This document shows, one piece after another, positions 22,747 through 34,299 of a stretch of 64,000 nucleotides of DNA. The position numbers and the translations under genes were made by a program. Source of the stretch: Pleurotus djamor (taxonomy: Eukaryota; Basidiomycota; Agaricomycetes; Agaricales; Pleurotaceae); the NCBI GenBank assembly GCA_029747585.1, contig JAPEVF010000081.1:54361-118360 (forward strand). The letters run 5' to 3'. Below the pieces are notes generated by a model that did no database searches, was not told where the DNA came from, and saw only the letters and a list, made by a program, of their open reading frames with translations. Positions within the stretch are counted from its first letter, which is position 1; the number at the start of each line of letters is the position of its first letter.

Positions 22747-23853
22747 AGTTCGCCCGCGTTGGGTTTTCATCAAGTAGATGCAAGAGTGAGTGCTTCTGCG
22801 CATGTAGTCGTAGTAGAGTGTAATGGTGCAATCGTTGGCATGACGCGTTAAAAAGTTGGATCATAAGTGGGCCATCGTCCTGCGATAGACATAGCCACTC
22901 AGAGGTGGAAAGTTTCTGTAAAACGTAGCAGTGCTAGGCCATGCGTCTGGCCGGTCGTGGTCCTGCATGATTCAACAGTCAACAATTAGGGAGGTAAGCC
23001 TGCAGCCACAAGATGAGTTTGTTACCAAGAAATCAACAATTCCTTTGAAAAAGAATGTAACGCCAACAAAGCATGTGTCAGGCATGGACGTTTATTCCAC
23101 TGCTAAACAGCTCGGTTCTTGCTGATCAGGCGGCATTCAGGCCTGAATGCCCGGGCCCCAGGCGTCATTGGATCTTGTAATAGGCGTCTAGTACGGACCC
23201 TATGTATAGCGACTTCGCAGAAACAGGAAGACATTTCAATCTGAAAACGCGATGCAATAGTCGATGAACGGTTTTCAAAGCCAAGTTAAGGAATTCCATA
23301 CAAGGAAACGACAAAGGCCTGTATGCAAGGTGTCGCTTACACCACTCTTGACGTGTGTTCGGGAGCCCGACTTGCATATCGGCTCGTTTCCGGCGGCTAC
23401 GCGTACGCCTCACACGACTACTACGGCGTGACATCGTGTCGAAACCGGCACCTAAAAAGTCAAAGGAAGCATACCGGGGTTAAGGGCAGAGCCAAGAGCA
23501 TCCTACATCTCGGAGAACACGCGAACACCAGCTAGTCACTGTTAGTCGAACGCGAAAAGAACGGATTGGTCTTGGCATCGCGGACGATGGTGGCGCATAG
23601 GGATTGATCGAGGCGTAGCGGGCCAACGATCGTCTGTAGCCGCAAGTTCCTGATCGTAAGTACCCCGAGTGAAAGGCACACGAGCTGTCCAAGATCGACC
23701 TAACCATCACGGAGGAAGCGTAAAATCGGCGGCCTGAGGTTAAACTTCGGTTCCAGCGATTGTTAGCCAAGAAAAGAAATTCGGAATAAATAATACAGCA
23801 GTAAAAGTGTGAAAACAAGAAGCTGAAAGTTCAACTTGGAATGCAGAGGCCGC
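22747..23853. other. Intergenic stretch between convergent HET and KU70 genes
   Basis: About 1.1 kb of shared 3' region. Short ORFs only; no RNA gene recognised. Confidence 0.4.
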
Positions 23854-26806
23854 TTAGTGCGAGTCTAGCCACTCCGACGTTCGCTGAAGTAGATCGTCCT
23901 TCTTGCCAGATATAGATAGCCCTTTACTCTTTAGAAATTCCTACAATTGATGTCAACAAGATGGAATGGGAAGCGCAAGAGTGTTATCAAACGCACTTTC
24001 AATTGATCAACCCGTAGCTGCCAAAAGAAATCAGAAAGAAGTTAAACACGAGGCAGAGGCGATGCCCAACCTTAGCCAAAGTCCCGGACTCCCATTTACT
24101 CCGGATTTCGCTCTCGCCAACGCTTATGTCCTGTGGGATCGCAAGCGAGCTGTCAGAGACTAAACGAGGAAAACCGCAGAGGAGGTCTCCTTACAGCTTT
24201 CCTTTTCGTCCCGGTTACAGCGGGAACTATCAGTGCTGAATCGTCTTGGGACAAGGCCTCCTTCCACGCTTTGATTAGTTTGCCGGCACGCTAATTATGA
24301 ATCGTCAGGTTTCTATACCACGAGTTGGTTTATCTGCCAGACCTTGTGCATAACGTCAACTTTAGGTTCGGTCAAATCCTCAAAGGCATCTGGATCGAAC
24401 TCCTCGCGGAATGCACTGGCCTGTAATTGTGCATTGTGGTAGGCCAAAGCTACCGAAGGCGAGCCGATGAGTGGAGTGGAGAAAGTGAGAATAGATCGCT
24501 TACCAGGGTTAGGATACGAGTCTGGAGGATAGGCTCCGTTCTTGACAGCTAGCTTCTCAGCCCAAGCTTTCGCAAGATCCTTCAATTCGTCCGAGGCTAC
24601 GCCGTGGGTAAGTAACTCCAGTTTATGGGGGAGCAAGTGGAGTGGACGGATGTACCTCTGGAACCTTCCTCGATCGGAGCAGCGCGGATGTCATCAGCAA
24701 AAGGCAAGGGAATCAAGTGGAATCCTGGGGGATCTGTCCAACCCGAATCATCTTCCTTCTCCTCCTACACAAACATACATCAGAAAGGCTCCTGTCATCA
24801 GAAGGTAGCATGTAAACCTGGGGTAGAAGAGCGCAAAATGTGGGTGTTGCATTCCTACGGAGCAGGGTCAATACTAGGCCGATTTTCTTCTTTGATATCA
24901 TGCTTCGGAGCAAGGCACTGAATGTTCGCTTGCTTCCTGAGTACGTCTTCAAGAGAACTCAGACGTCAGCACGTCGAGGCGGATCAGATTAAAGAGCTTT
25001 ACCACTTCATCGGGGTATACGAAGTAAGAATGTCTAACATTGTCTTCAAATGCTAGCTGATCTCTATCCTTGAAACCTAGTAGTTTTATGACTGGAAGTG
25101 CCTCATCTGTATATGCATGCAAAATGTAGTAACGGTGAACTCACTCGGTTCCAATCCCATCGTCCTGAACAACCGTATGTCTTCAGGAGTATAGAACGGC
25201 TGTGGAATGATGCACGGGGATGAGCTAGAATCACAATGAGCGGATGTAGAACAGCTAACTCGTTTTCCAAGGGCCACTGCCCGGGTCCCTAGACCTGAAT
25301 CGTCCTCATCATCGTCCGCAGCCGTGGCACCTGTGACCGGAATTCCGTAGACTATGCCAGATTTATCGACCTCCATTTCCATGCCCTATGTAAAGTTCTC
25401 AGAGAGGTATGTCGAGGCGAGGGAATGGCGAGGCACTACAAACCTCGTCAATGTATTTGGTGCGCGAGTCGGCGACCTCCATCCTATCGCCCAAATCCAC
25501 GAAGTATTTGTACGATCCCTTCTTTTGCTCGGTGACAAGGCCATACCTGTCTGCGTGTTTGTATCAACGAAAGGTACCATGAGGAGACATACGTACCCCT
25601 TGACGCCCAGGACGAAGCCTGGTGCAAGTTCAAACGGGATGCTGAAAAGAGCGCGCTTCGGGACTTCATGAAAACGCATTTGGGACAGTAAGTCATCGAT
25701 ACGTGTGATTGAAATAGCTTCGGGGAGCGCAGCGGAGTCTTCATCCAATTCCTCTTGGTTAGTAATTCCACTCGGTAATACGAGCTGTACGCAAGATATT
25801 GATGACCGAGCTTTTCTGATTGCGTGCAACAGACTCACCGAGTAGAACTTTGAGACGTCGAACGGGCGGTCATCTGAACTTATGAAAAATGGCTCGACCG
25901 TGACGCCAGACTGCATCAAATCCTGAGACATGATGTGAGTAGAAATGAGAAGAACCATCAAGAAGATTGGTACATACATTCAACGTGGTCTTTGCAGACC
26001 GAAGAAGCTGCTCGCTACCCGAGCTTTGATGAGGATCGTCGTCGTCCGTGATGAGAAAGACACGCTTTGACGCGGTTTTAGGAGCTCTTGGAAGTTGTTA
26101 ATGCACATTGAAACGAGTGCCACGATTTACCCACCCATCTCGGAGAACCCAGTTGCAGCTGGTAAAGACGTCGCCCATAGGTACTTTCTTTCCAACTAGA
26201 GGAGGGAATGTTTCCTGGAGTTCCGCAGGATTCTCCCGTGCAGCTAAATACTCAGAACCAGCGGGCGCCTTGAAGATGTGAGACGTGACGATACCTTCAA
26301 CGAGTTGCATGACCTCTTGAATCTTGGGGGCGCTGATTTGTTCGATGTTTTGGTAGATAAAAGTATACTTCTTGATTTCAGTTGTGTCGGATCGTCTTGC
26401 TTCAACTTTACGAGTCTTTTAACTCAATGAGTCAACGACAATGGCATAGATAGAGGGGCGCAGTAGTTACTCACCGTATTGAAGAGTAAGACGCCGCATG
26501 AGTCATTTGGGCCCACGACGACTTTCTTCTTCTGTATTTCCACGGCAGCTTCGAGTGCAGTTTGGAGGTGGCATGTTTTTGCTTCACCTTCTTCGTACCT
26601 TGGGTCGTCCCGCTCCTTGAGCATGCTTTCAGAGCAGTCAATGCAGAATAGGATCACGTCGCGTCTCGTTTCGAAGACCTGCAATTACAGATGAATCAAT
26701 GCAGGTTCCCGTACGCCTTGAACTTGTGCCGGAAACCCACAGAGGCGTCTTGTAGTTCGTCATCATCTTCATCTTCAACTTTATTCCAGTCGTCGTAAGG
26801 CGGCAT
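23854..26806 (-). CDS. KU70: ATP-dependent DNA helicase II subunit 1 (Ku70)
   Basis: The Ku70 half of the Ku heterodimer, which binds broken DNA ends for non-homologous end joining and telomere maintenance. Exon 1 gives MPPYDDWNKVEDEDDDE (ATG 26804-26806). The vWA-like domain has ETRRDVILFCIDCSESM and CGVLLFNT, with SKRVFLITDDDDPH. The core barrel has RALFSIPFELAPGFVLGVKG. Then come TFSALLRSMISKKKIGLVL, RRNATPTFCALLPQ and GFHLIPLPFADDIRAAP. An apparent stop at 24313 lies in an intron. Splicing from MHK (donor GTCTGG) to RAGKLIKAWKEALSQDD continues the gene, and three more introns lead to a SAP domain, KWESGTLAKLRVDQLK then FLKSKGLSISGKKDDLLQ, ending LDSH at 23854. Length and domain order are those of full Ku70. 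Confidence 0.92.
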
Positions 26807-27398
26807 GAAAGTGGGATCGAGTTTCTGTCGTCAGGTCAAGTCTTAGGCCGAAATAGGTGCAAAGTGGTAAAAGCAGGGGGACGCGGGAGGGCTCAAGAGT
26901 CAAGACGCGGAGTCATGTTCACGGCACGTGATCGTAATTCATGATTTCGTCACGCTTGTCTCGGTGTCACCTCTGTGACAAGTCGTGTCTTGAAGTTTAC
27001 CACCAAGTTCATTCAAATTCGCCGTTCCAAGTTCCCCAAGTCTCTTCTGGTTACACAAATCAAAGGTGAGAGCTAGATATTTCGCCTGATCTTCTCAATG
27101 TAGACGTAGGCCACGTCAATACCCTCTTGAAGCTGCTCGAGGGCGGGGGATTGGTTTACTCACTTATCCAAGGTTGTAACTTGTCACCAACACGCGGTGT
27201 TACCTACGCAGTTCCTCGGTTAAAATTTCTGGAAGTTTTTCAATTGGCGGATATCGGGCCGATTTCCCCTGCCGATTCCCTATCGACAGCACTACGTTCG
27301 TGTTAGAACTCTTACTATTTGTTCACAATATTCTGAATTCGTTCAACAGACCACAACATTTGCGGCATTGAATACCTCATTCTCGGAAAGTTCGAGCC
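26807..27398. promoter_or_regulatory. Divergent intergenic region between KU70 and PTPA
   Basis: 592 bp between two divergent start codons, so it carries both promoters. No clear TATA box was identified. Confidence 0.45.
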
Positions 27399-28793
27399 AT
27401 GGGAACTCTTGCTCCGCTTCGACGGATCGAGTTATCAGATATCTCGACCCTTCAAACTCCTGAACCCAAGATTAAAGTCGAGGAGGACGTGGAAGTTTGG
27501 AAAGCAACGAAGGGCTATCACGATTATGCCTTGTTTCTTCGTCGCCTCACTGAAGCCGTTGTTGATCAATACCTTCCCTTGACGGGCTCAGAGCCCAGCT
27601 CGGCATGTACACAGTTGTCTCTGAAATATTCGGCACTCATTGCCTCGCTTGCTAGCAGGCTATTTCACGCACGATCGCCGCACTTGACTATCTTGATCAC
27701 TGGATAGACGAAATACCCCCCTTAAATGCGCCTCAGCGATTCGGTAACCTCGCTTTCCGCACGTGGGGAAGGCGTCTTGAAGAGGTACGTTCACATCCGT
27801 GTGTCCCTCACACTATGTAGACACATGGCGCAGGAAGCAGATGCTGTATTATCCAACATGCTGGGCTCTGAACATGCGCCAGCCCTATCTCAAGTGAAGC
27901 CCTACTTTTTGACCTCCTTCGGCTCGTTCACGCGAATGGATTACGGGACCGGACACGAAGCAGCGTTTGGCATGTTCCTCTGCTGCCTGGCTTTGATAAG
28001 ATTCTATCAGCCAGAGGTATCCGAGGAGCGAGAACTTGTGCTTAATGTCTTCGTGCGCTATTTACGCCTCTGCTGGCGCCTTCAGGATGTATATCGTCTT
28101 GAGCCTGCAGGAAGTCATGGTGTATGGGGGTTGGACGATTCCTCCTTCCTCGGTTATATTTTTGGAAGCGGCCAACTCCGTGGTGAGCATCTTGACTTCC
28201 TGCGATCTTTATATTCGCTGCGTATTGACCCGGTGCCGAAAGATCAGGCAGATATACCTGTCTCCGCGGTTCTCCACACCCCGTTGCCACCCACGAACCT
28301 CTACTTCATGTCCATCACACGAATCCACGAGGTAAAGAACGGACCGTTCCACGAACACTCTTCCCAGCTATACGCTATTGCGACTGGAGTACCTAACTGG
28401 AGGAAAGTCAATTCAGGGCTGTTCAAGATGTACGAGGTGAGACTCATTTTCTCCTTCGAGGGGTTTTCCTCTGCTCGGCAGGCTGCTCTCGTTAACTGCT
28501 GTTCCTCAACGATCTCTCAGGCCGAGGTTCTCGCGAAACGTGTTGTTGTGCAACATATCCCCTTGGGTGGCATTCTTGAGTGGGACTCATCAGCGCCAGT
28601 TGATGCGGGAAATGTTCACATAAACACTCAAGCACCGTGGTTATCCCCGTCGAACTCTGGTACGCCATTGGCCACCATTCAGCCATACTGGTTGTCGGCA
28701 CCCTCTCGTCAGACACAAAGCAATACGGCTAGCGAATTTAGTTCAACAGTCAGCAACCGCTATACCACCGCTCGATCGACACGTCGCCCATAA
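27399..28793 (+). CDS. Serine/threonine phosphatase 2A activator (PTPA/Rrd)
   Basis: A peptidyl-prolyl isomerase-type activator that loads the active PP2A catalytic subunit. Start MGTLAPLRRIELSDISTLQ. The conserved blocks follow in order: VWKATKGYHDYALFLRRL, LDYLDHWIDEIPPL, RFGNLAFRTWGRRLEEEAD, MDYGTGHEAAFGMFLCCLAL, YRLEPAGSHGVWGLDD, FLGYIFGSGQL, NGPFHEHSSQLYAIA and PNWRKVNSGLFKMYEAEVL. A Ser/Thr-rich tail of about 70 residues ends the protein. Introns after RRLEE, GSGQLR and KMYE are clean. Between PSSA (27605) and AISRTIAALDYL (27659) an intron is expected but GTACAC to CTAG/CAG misses the phase by one base, so a one-base error or unusual junction is likely there. Confidence 0.88.
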
Positions 28794-31385
28794 CACGGAC
28801 TCTATGCCTGTAAACAGAGTCTCAGATCATCATTGAGTAACTATTTCTCGTTATCTCCTTGCTCGTGACAACGAACCTCTGCGGTCACAACGTAACGATC
28901 AGGCATGGAGATCAAAAGGTGCACACGCGTAATAATACAATTCAAGTAAGCAGTGATTCCGAGAGCACGCGAGAATTGGAAGCATACGAGTTCCTGATTC
29001 CCACTTTCGTGGCAAGACAACAAAAGAACCGTTTCCTTCATTGATGGTTCCCGCGCTGTCTCTAGTGTGTGCTTGAGTTCCAATGTTATGGAGAGTGATA
29101 GCAAAGACACGCGGAGTGTTTCACTGAGCAGTATTCGGTCATTTCGTTCTCGGGGGGCGTCTTCGATTCATGAGTTTTTNATTATACGTCCGCGTCGCAG
29201 GTACTAGAAGTTCAGTGTTCGCCAACAGAACCCATAGATCTATGCATAGTCTGCCCCGGCATGAGATAAGGTTCGCCCCCGGCGGATCATGGTCGTGTCA
29301 TCCTCGATATGTTTGAACGACAGGAAGCAAACGGGAAGTGAAAAAATCTTCAAGATCTCAGCCCCCAGAGAGCGGCCCTATCAAGTCCTATCAGGCAAGC
29401 GGAAGGAACTAGTATTTACCTCCGGAACTGTTGCGTGGGCGTCGCTGCCTATTTCAAAGCATTCAGCCACACAGATATACATATTGTGCTTGCTGTCCCG
29501 GTGACTTAGAGAGGGCGAATTTACTGCACCGAGTATGGATAAGGACAAAATCGCGGCTGGGATAGCGGCGATAACAATTAAGTGTTACCGTGAGAGGATA
29601 AGTAACGTTTCCAAAGATACAATGGGCCCTCGAACAAAAGCTAGGGTCGCAAAAGCGTCATCGAGAAACGCGGAAGTCCCAACGGAGGCAAAACGAGGAC
29701 GTCCATTTGTGAGCGATGACTGATGCCTTGAGCTCCACATCGGGAAGTAGAAATCGACGCTAGACCATTTGTTATTTGTTGAGGATATAGAGCATTCGTT
29801 CGAGTAAAAACCTCCAGATGCCAAGGCATCAAATACCAAAGGTAGAGGCATGGCTCATGGCGACTCGAAGTCGACTTTGGTCGACTGACATTGCCAGTAT
29901 CTTCGAAGCTGTGCCGCCCAGAAGGGAAACCATCAGAACCATGATGGAAGTATACAAATAGCGTCCTGTGATGACGGGTGTATATTCACACTGAGTATGA
30001 ATGTGACGTTAGGCTTTTGCGAGCCAGACTCCACCCCAAGAATGGGTGGTTAGTGCGCTGAAAGGCGAAATGGAAGTGGAGCTTCGGTAGAAGGAGTTAT
30101 GCAAAGAACTCCCATGTTAAAAATTCGATCCGTCTGTCGAGGAGGTTAGATTCAGATTGGATTAAGTGACTGAGACTCACGAAGTGGTTTAGCCAGATTA
30201 AATGGCCTTTCAAGTTACTAGGCTGGGTTAGTGCGCTCCTCGAGAAAGAATAAATATCGCCCTGCAGAGGAGACGAAGCTTTCATAATGATGGACGTAAT
30301 GCTCTCATGAAGATTAAACTCTGATATAATCTGTATGATCATGACAGCGAAGTGCAAAATTCTAGACACTTACAAGTTGAGTCGCTGGTGGGTGCGAAGT
30401 TCGGGGAGGGCTTTATTCAGGTAACTTCGACGGTTTGGCAGTATTCACATTCACAGCTGAGAGCTGCTGGTGAAACGGTGCTTGGCTGGTGTAGATTGAC
30501 TCGAATGGGTCACAGCAGGCCGTGCAGTTTGCTCTGCGCCTGAAGAGGAATGCAGTACGGCGGTGGCCATGCGTCAGAAACCAAGTAAACGCCCGTTAAG
30601 CGCTCGCGAATAGCTGTGCCATACGGTGTTGCGGAGTCTGCCGATAAAATTTGGCCATCGATTGAACTGCCTTTCAACTTTCGGTCAACGTCGTCAACAC
30701 AAAACTTGTTTCGCTACCTCCATCATCTTCAGCTGCTTTCGGTCCACTTCTGCTGTCGTCCACGGTTTGCGCGACGTCAGAGGACCAGCCTGCCACAATT
30801 TCTGCCGAAGAAAGAAACGAAGATCTTCGTTTGCTGACCATCGAGTACGTTACCTCTAAGTTCCGAAGTTTGACTAAATTCTTATATCCTCATTTCTTAG
30901 GTGGTCCTCCGTACGAGGTCTGTAGTCAGAGGTCGTCTTTGTCCTCAACTGACTCAGTTTTCTAGGTGAACCTCCCTGACAGGACTCAATACTCCCCGAT
31001 TACATAAACACGCGCCTTTGAACTTTCCGCTTCTTCGCTGAACTCTTCACTGTCTTTCTACTTCGCCCTTCAAGCTTTTTCCTCGCTATCCAGGGAGCGA
31101 GGAACCCACCCCCGACTGATACAGACCTAGTCATTACCGTCCTTCCGCCCGGCTCTGCACGACCGTGGCGGTTCAGGCTCGGTAATTCGGTCTTACGAAT
31201 CTCCAAAGAACAGCACTCTTGAACACTCGATTTCGCGTTTTAACCGCCACAAATAGACTGTATATCACTCTACGACAGCGAACATAGACACGTATGTTTT
31301 GGCTACCTTTGGAGAGGCTTTTTGCTCATATCTTGCTGTCAGTATTGATACACCAAATCCACAAAACGATCCCCTTCCTGAACGA
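28794..31385. other. Large intergenic stretch and ODC leader
   Basis: About 2.6 kb. ORFs up to 90 codons occur on both strands without motif or splice support. An N at 29180 follows a T run. The last part is the ODC 5' leader, with a probable 51-nt leader intron at 31292-31342 (GTATGT to CTGTCAG); the ATG at 31294 would be spliced out. Confidence 0.45.
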
Positions 31386-32996
31386 ATGTCCCAAGTCGAA
31401 GTTTTACCAGCCTTCTCCCCTGTTGACTTCACAATACAAGCGACTGGGTACCCCGAGCCGCTCAGTCAAAATTATACCTGGACGAACAGCTTGAATAATG
31501 ATAACATATCCACATCCCTTATTCTAACCGCCGAGGACGCTCCGCCCCACGAAATCGCTTCTCGGATAGTTTTCCCCGACCTTCCTCCTCTCCTCTCCGG
31601 CCACCCTGATGTCCATCTCAGAAATGGGATTATGAAGGCCAATTCCCTAGCTGCTGACCACGTCCCGGATGCTGAAAAGGCCTTTTTCGTTGCGGATCTC
31701 GGTCAAATCTACCTGCAGCATCAACGATGGGTCAGATGCCTCCCTAACATCCAGCCTTACTACGGTGATTACCTTCAATTATGTGGTTGCCATCCAGTAT
31801 TCACGACCTCCATTATACCAGCCGTTAAATGTAACCCTGATCCGTATGTGCTCCGTCTCCTGGCTGCGCTCGGTACAGGATTCGACTGCGCATCGAATGG
31901 GGAAATAAACCAAATCCTCAGCCTCGGCGGTGTTGATCCTTCTAGGATTATCTTCGCCAATCCATGCAAAGCCACATCATTCATCCGTAACGCGGGTAAA
32001 GTGGGCGTCGATCTCATGACGTTCGACAACTCGGACGAACTCTACAAGATTGCTCGTTCTCACCCAGGCGCTAAGCTCGTAATCCGCATTTTAGCCGACG
32101 ATTCGAAGAGTCTCTGCGCCTTCAATATCAAATTTGGAGCTGCGCTCGACGTGGTCCCAAACCTCCTCTCGAAGGCTCGTGAGCTTGGCCTCGATGTTGT
32201 TGGGGTGAGCTTCCATGTTGGTAGTGGTTGCTATGATCCCTCTGTCTACACCGACGCTGTGATGCGTGCCCGTTCCGTTTTCGACATGGCGCGGGAGGCT
32301 GGATACCATTTCACACTCCTTGACGTCGGTGGAGGCTTCGAAGAGGCTTCTTTCGAAAGGGCTGCCTCCTTTTTGACTGAGGCGATAAATCAATTCTTCC
32401 CTGATCGACAAGATGTACGTGTCATCGCTGAACCAGGGAGGTTTTATGTTTCCAAGGCATTCAGTCTTGCCGCAAATATCATAGCTCGTAGGGTTTCCCC
32501 GACCGAGGGAGTGCCGGCGACATTACCCCCCNGATCATCCGACGGTCATGTGTCAGTTGTCTGTCCTCCCGATCGTACATTCCGTCTCCATCTGATGCTT
32601 TCCTTTTGGTTATTTGATGCAGACTATATCAATGATGGCGTGTATGGTGCTTTTAATTGCATCTTGTTCGATCATCAAGTCGTTCACCCCTATGTTCTCT
32701 CATTGAATGGCTCGTTCCATGTTGCGTCGACGGAGCCCTGGCAGACCAGCAGCGTATGGGGTCCCACCTGCGATTCTATTGATTGCGTCTGTCCATCTAC
32801 CAAGCTGCCAAGCGCTCTTCAAGTCGGCGATTGGTTGGGCTTCCATAACATGGGAGCCTACACCATATGCGCCGCGAGCCAGTTCAACGGATTTGAAGTC
32901 AGCAACGTTATCTACACGACCGGGAGTGTGGGAGGTGTTGGCAATGAAGTATGGAGCGCGCTATCTGCATTTGCCTCAGAGGGCCACGGACTTTGA
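31386..32996 (+). CDS. ODC1: Ornithine decarboxylase
   Basis: A PLP enzyme converting ornithine to putrescine, the first and rate-limiting step of polyamine synthesis, active as a cytosolic homodimer. Start MSQVEVLPAFSPVDF at ATG 31386. The PLP lysine is in PYYAVKCNPDPYVLRLL, formed across an intron (GTGATT to ACCAG). Further landmarks are GFDCASNGEI, VVGVSFHVGSGC, LLDVGGGFE, VRVIAEPGRFYVSKAF and the substrate/catalytic WGPTCDSID. The N at 32532 after a C run must be skipped: the frame then reads DHPTVM, an intron with donor GTCAGT, and YYINDGVYGAFNCILFDH, exactly the family signature. The C-terminus is short, without a long PEST tail. About 500 residues. Confidence 0.93.
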   Translation: MSQVEVLPAFSPVDFTIQATGYPEPLSQNYTWTNSLNNDNISTSLILTAEDAPPHEIASRIVFPDLPPLLSGHPDVHLRNGIMKANSLAADHVPDAEKAFFVADLGQIYLQHQRWVRCLPNIQPYYGDYLQLCGCHPVFTTSIIPAVKCNPDPYVLRLLAALGTGFDCASNGEINQILSLGGVDPSRIIFANPCKATSFIRNAGKVGVDLMTFDNSDELYKIARSHPGAKLVIRILADDSKSLCAFNIKFGAALDVVPNLLSKARELGLDVVGVSFHVGSGCYDPSVYTDAVMRARSVFDMAREAGYHFTLLDVGGGFEEASFERAASFLTEAINQFFPDRQDVRVIAEPGRFYVSKAFSLAANIIARRVSPTEGVPATLPPXSSDGHVSVVCPPDRTFRLHLMLSFWLFDADYINDGVYGAFNCILFDHQVVHPYVLSLNGSFHVASTEPWQTSSVWGPTCDSIDCVCPSTKLPSALQVGDWLGFHNMGAYTICAASQFNGFEVSNVIYTTGSVGGVGNEVWSALSAFASEGHGL

Positions 32997-34299
32997 CAGC
33001 GGCGGCAACGATATATTAGATTTCTGATTCACTTATGTGACTTGCACTTCTCGAGGAAATTTACACACAGAGCAAGCTAATTGTCGTGCCTTGTAGTAAG
33101 GTTCATCAACGCGTGCATCGTTGTCGGGTTCCCACCAAAACTTCGGTACCGAGTGAACTGGCGGCCCGCCCATCTCTTTCTCAGAGCGGTGGGAGAGGTG
33201 CGAGGTGCGAGGCTCGGACGCCCACATCCTCGTGACGTCTCAATGGGTTGATCGAGGATCCCAAGCTTCTCAGGTACCCAATTTGTATCGTCATGATCGA
33301 GGGATCCCTTGTTTGCATATTTCCCCAACGCCGATTGGGAACTTTTGTCATGGGCATCCATCATATGTCATGTCGACTACCACGCGTTGGAATACCTGAG
33401 TGGAGCTCACAGATACAGCCGGTGGGTTGAGCTTCCCTTGGTTTGTTCAAGGTGAGCCGGACTATTGATTTCTCGACCTTGATTTGCCGTAAGGATAGGA
33501 ATTGCCTGTATGAAAGAATGACAAATAAGGTAAGGCTGGAATCCGCTGGGTGGCTAATTTGTTTTCCCGGCAGACCTGCCCAAGGGGGAACGAGCGGAGT
33601 CCATGGATATGCACCCTGGCACTAAACATTAGAAGTAAGATCGAAGAAAGGGTGCCCAAAGCAACGACGCCGCCTCCAGCTCTGTCCTGCGGAAAAGAGC
33701 CAACCTTTGTTGCTGCCTTACCTTATCTCAATTTTCCTCAGATCGAGGGCCCTTTTCCAGCGGCCGAAACGGAGACATTTGCCTCTAAGAATGGCCAAGT
33801 TTGACAGGGACAACGTTGCGTAATCCCCGCGAAAAAAANGAGATGAGATCTCTGTGAGTTTTATCCTGGCTGCTAATTCTGGAAAATGTGTCTGAATCTT
33901 TGCCGGGGCCGAGGCAACCACCGTTTTGAGCGTTGGAACATCTGGGGCTTTCCTTTTTTGCAGGGTTCCATGGCTGGCTTGTTTACGCGTGGTCCACCTT
34001 TTCGGGGTTTCTGGACCTTTTATGCAGGTTATTTTGTGGTGAGTTTATCGGAGAACTAACCGCTCTGTTGCTGCCACCATCAAGTCCCTCCGCTTCATCA
34101 CTGCTCTTCGCAGTCCCGTCACATCGCGCACCAGCAAGACGATCCCCTCCGTCATCCACCACCATTGTTCGGCGTCTTAGCAACACCGCCACTCACCTCC
34201 GGCCGTCTCAGCTGTCGGCGCAGCACTCAAATATACTTCCATAATCGTTCTTGCTCGCGACCTATAATCCAGCGACGACGGGATAATTATAATACGCTA
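32997..34299. other. Intergenic stretch upstream of the APSES gene
   Basis: No supported gene. An N at 33839 follows an A run. The 3' half is CT-rich and probably the long leader of the APSES gene. Confidence 0.4.

Noticed and set aside
24313..24636. Stop at 24313 as the Ku70 C-terminus
   Set aside because: Conserved sequence continues after a GTCTGG/TTAG intron and yields a SAP domain ending at 23854.
31294..31494. Upstream ORF overlapping the ODC start
   Set aside because: Its ATG lies within a likely leader intron; kept only as a regulatory idea.
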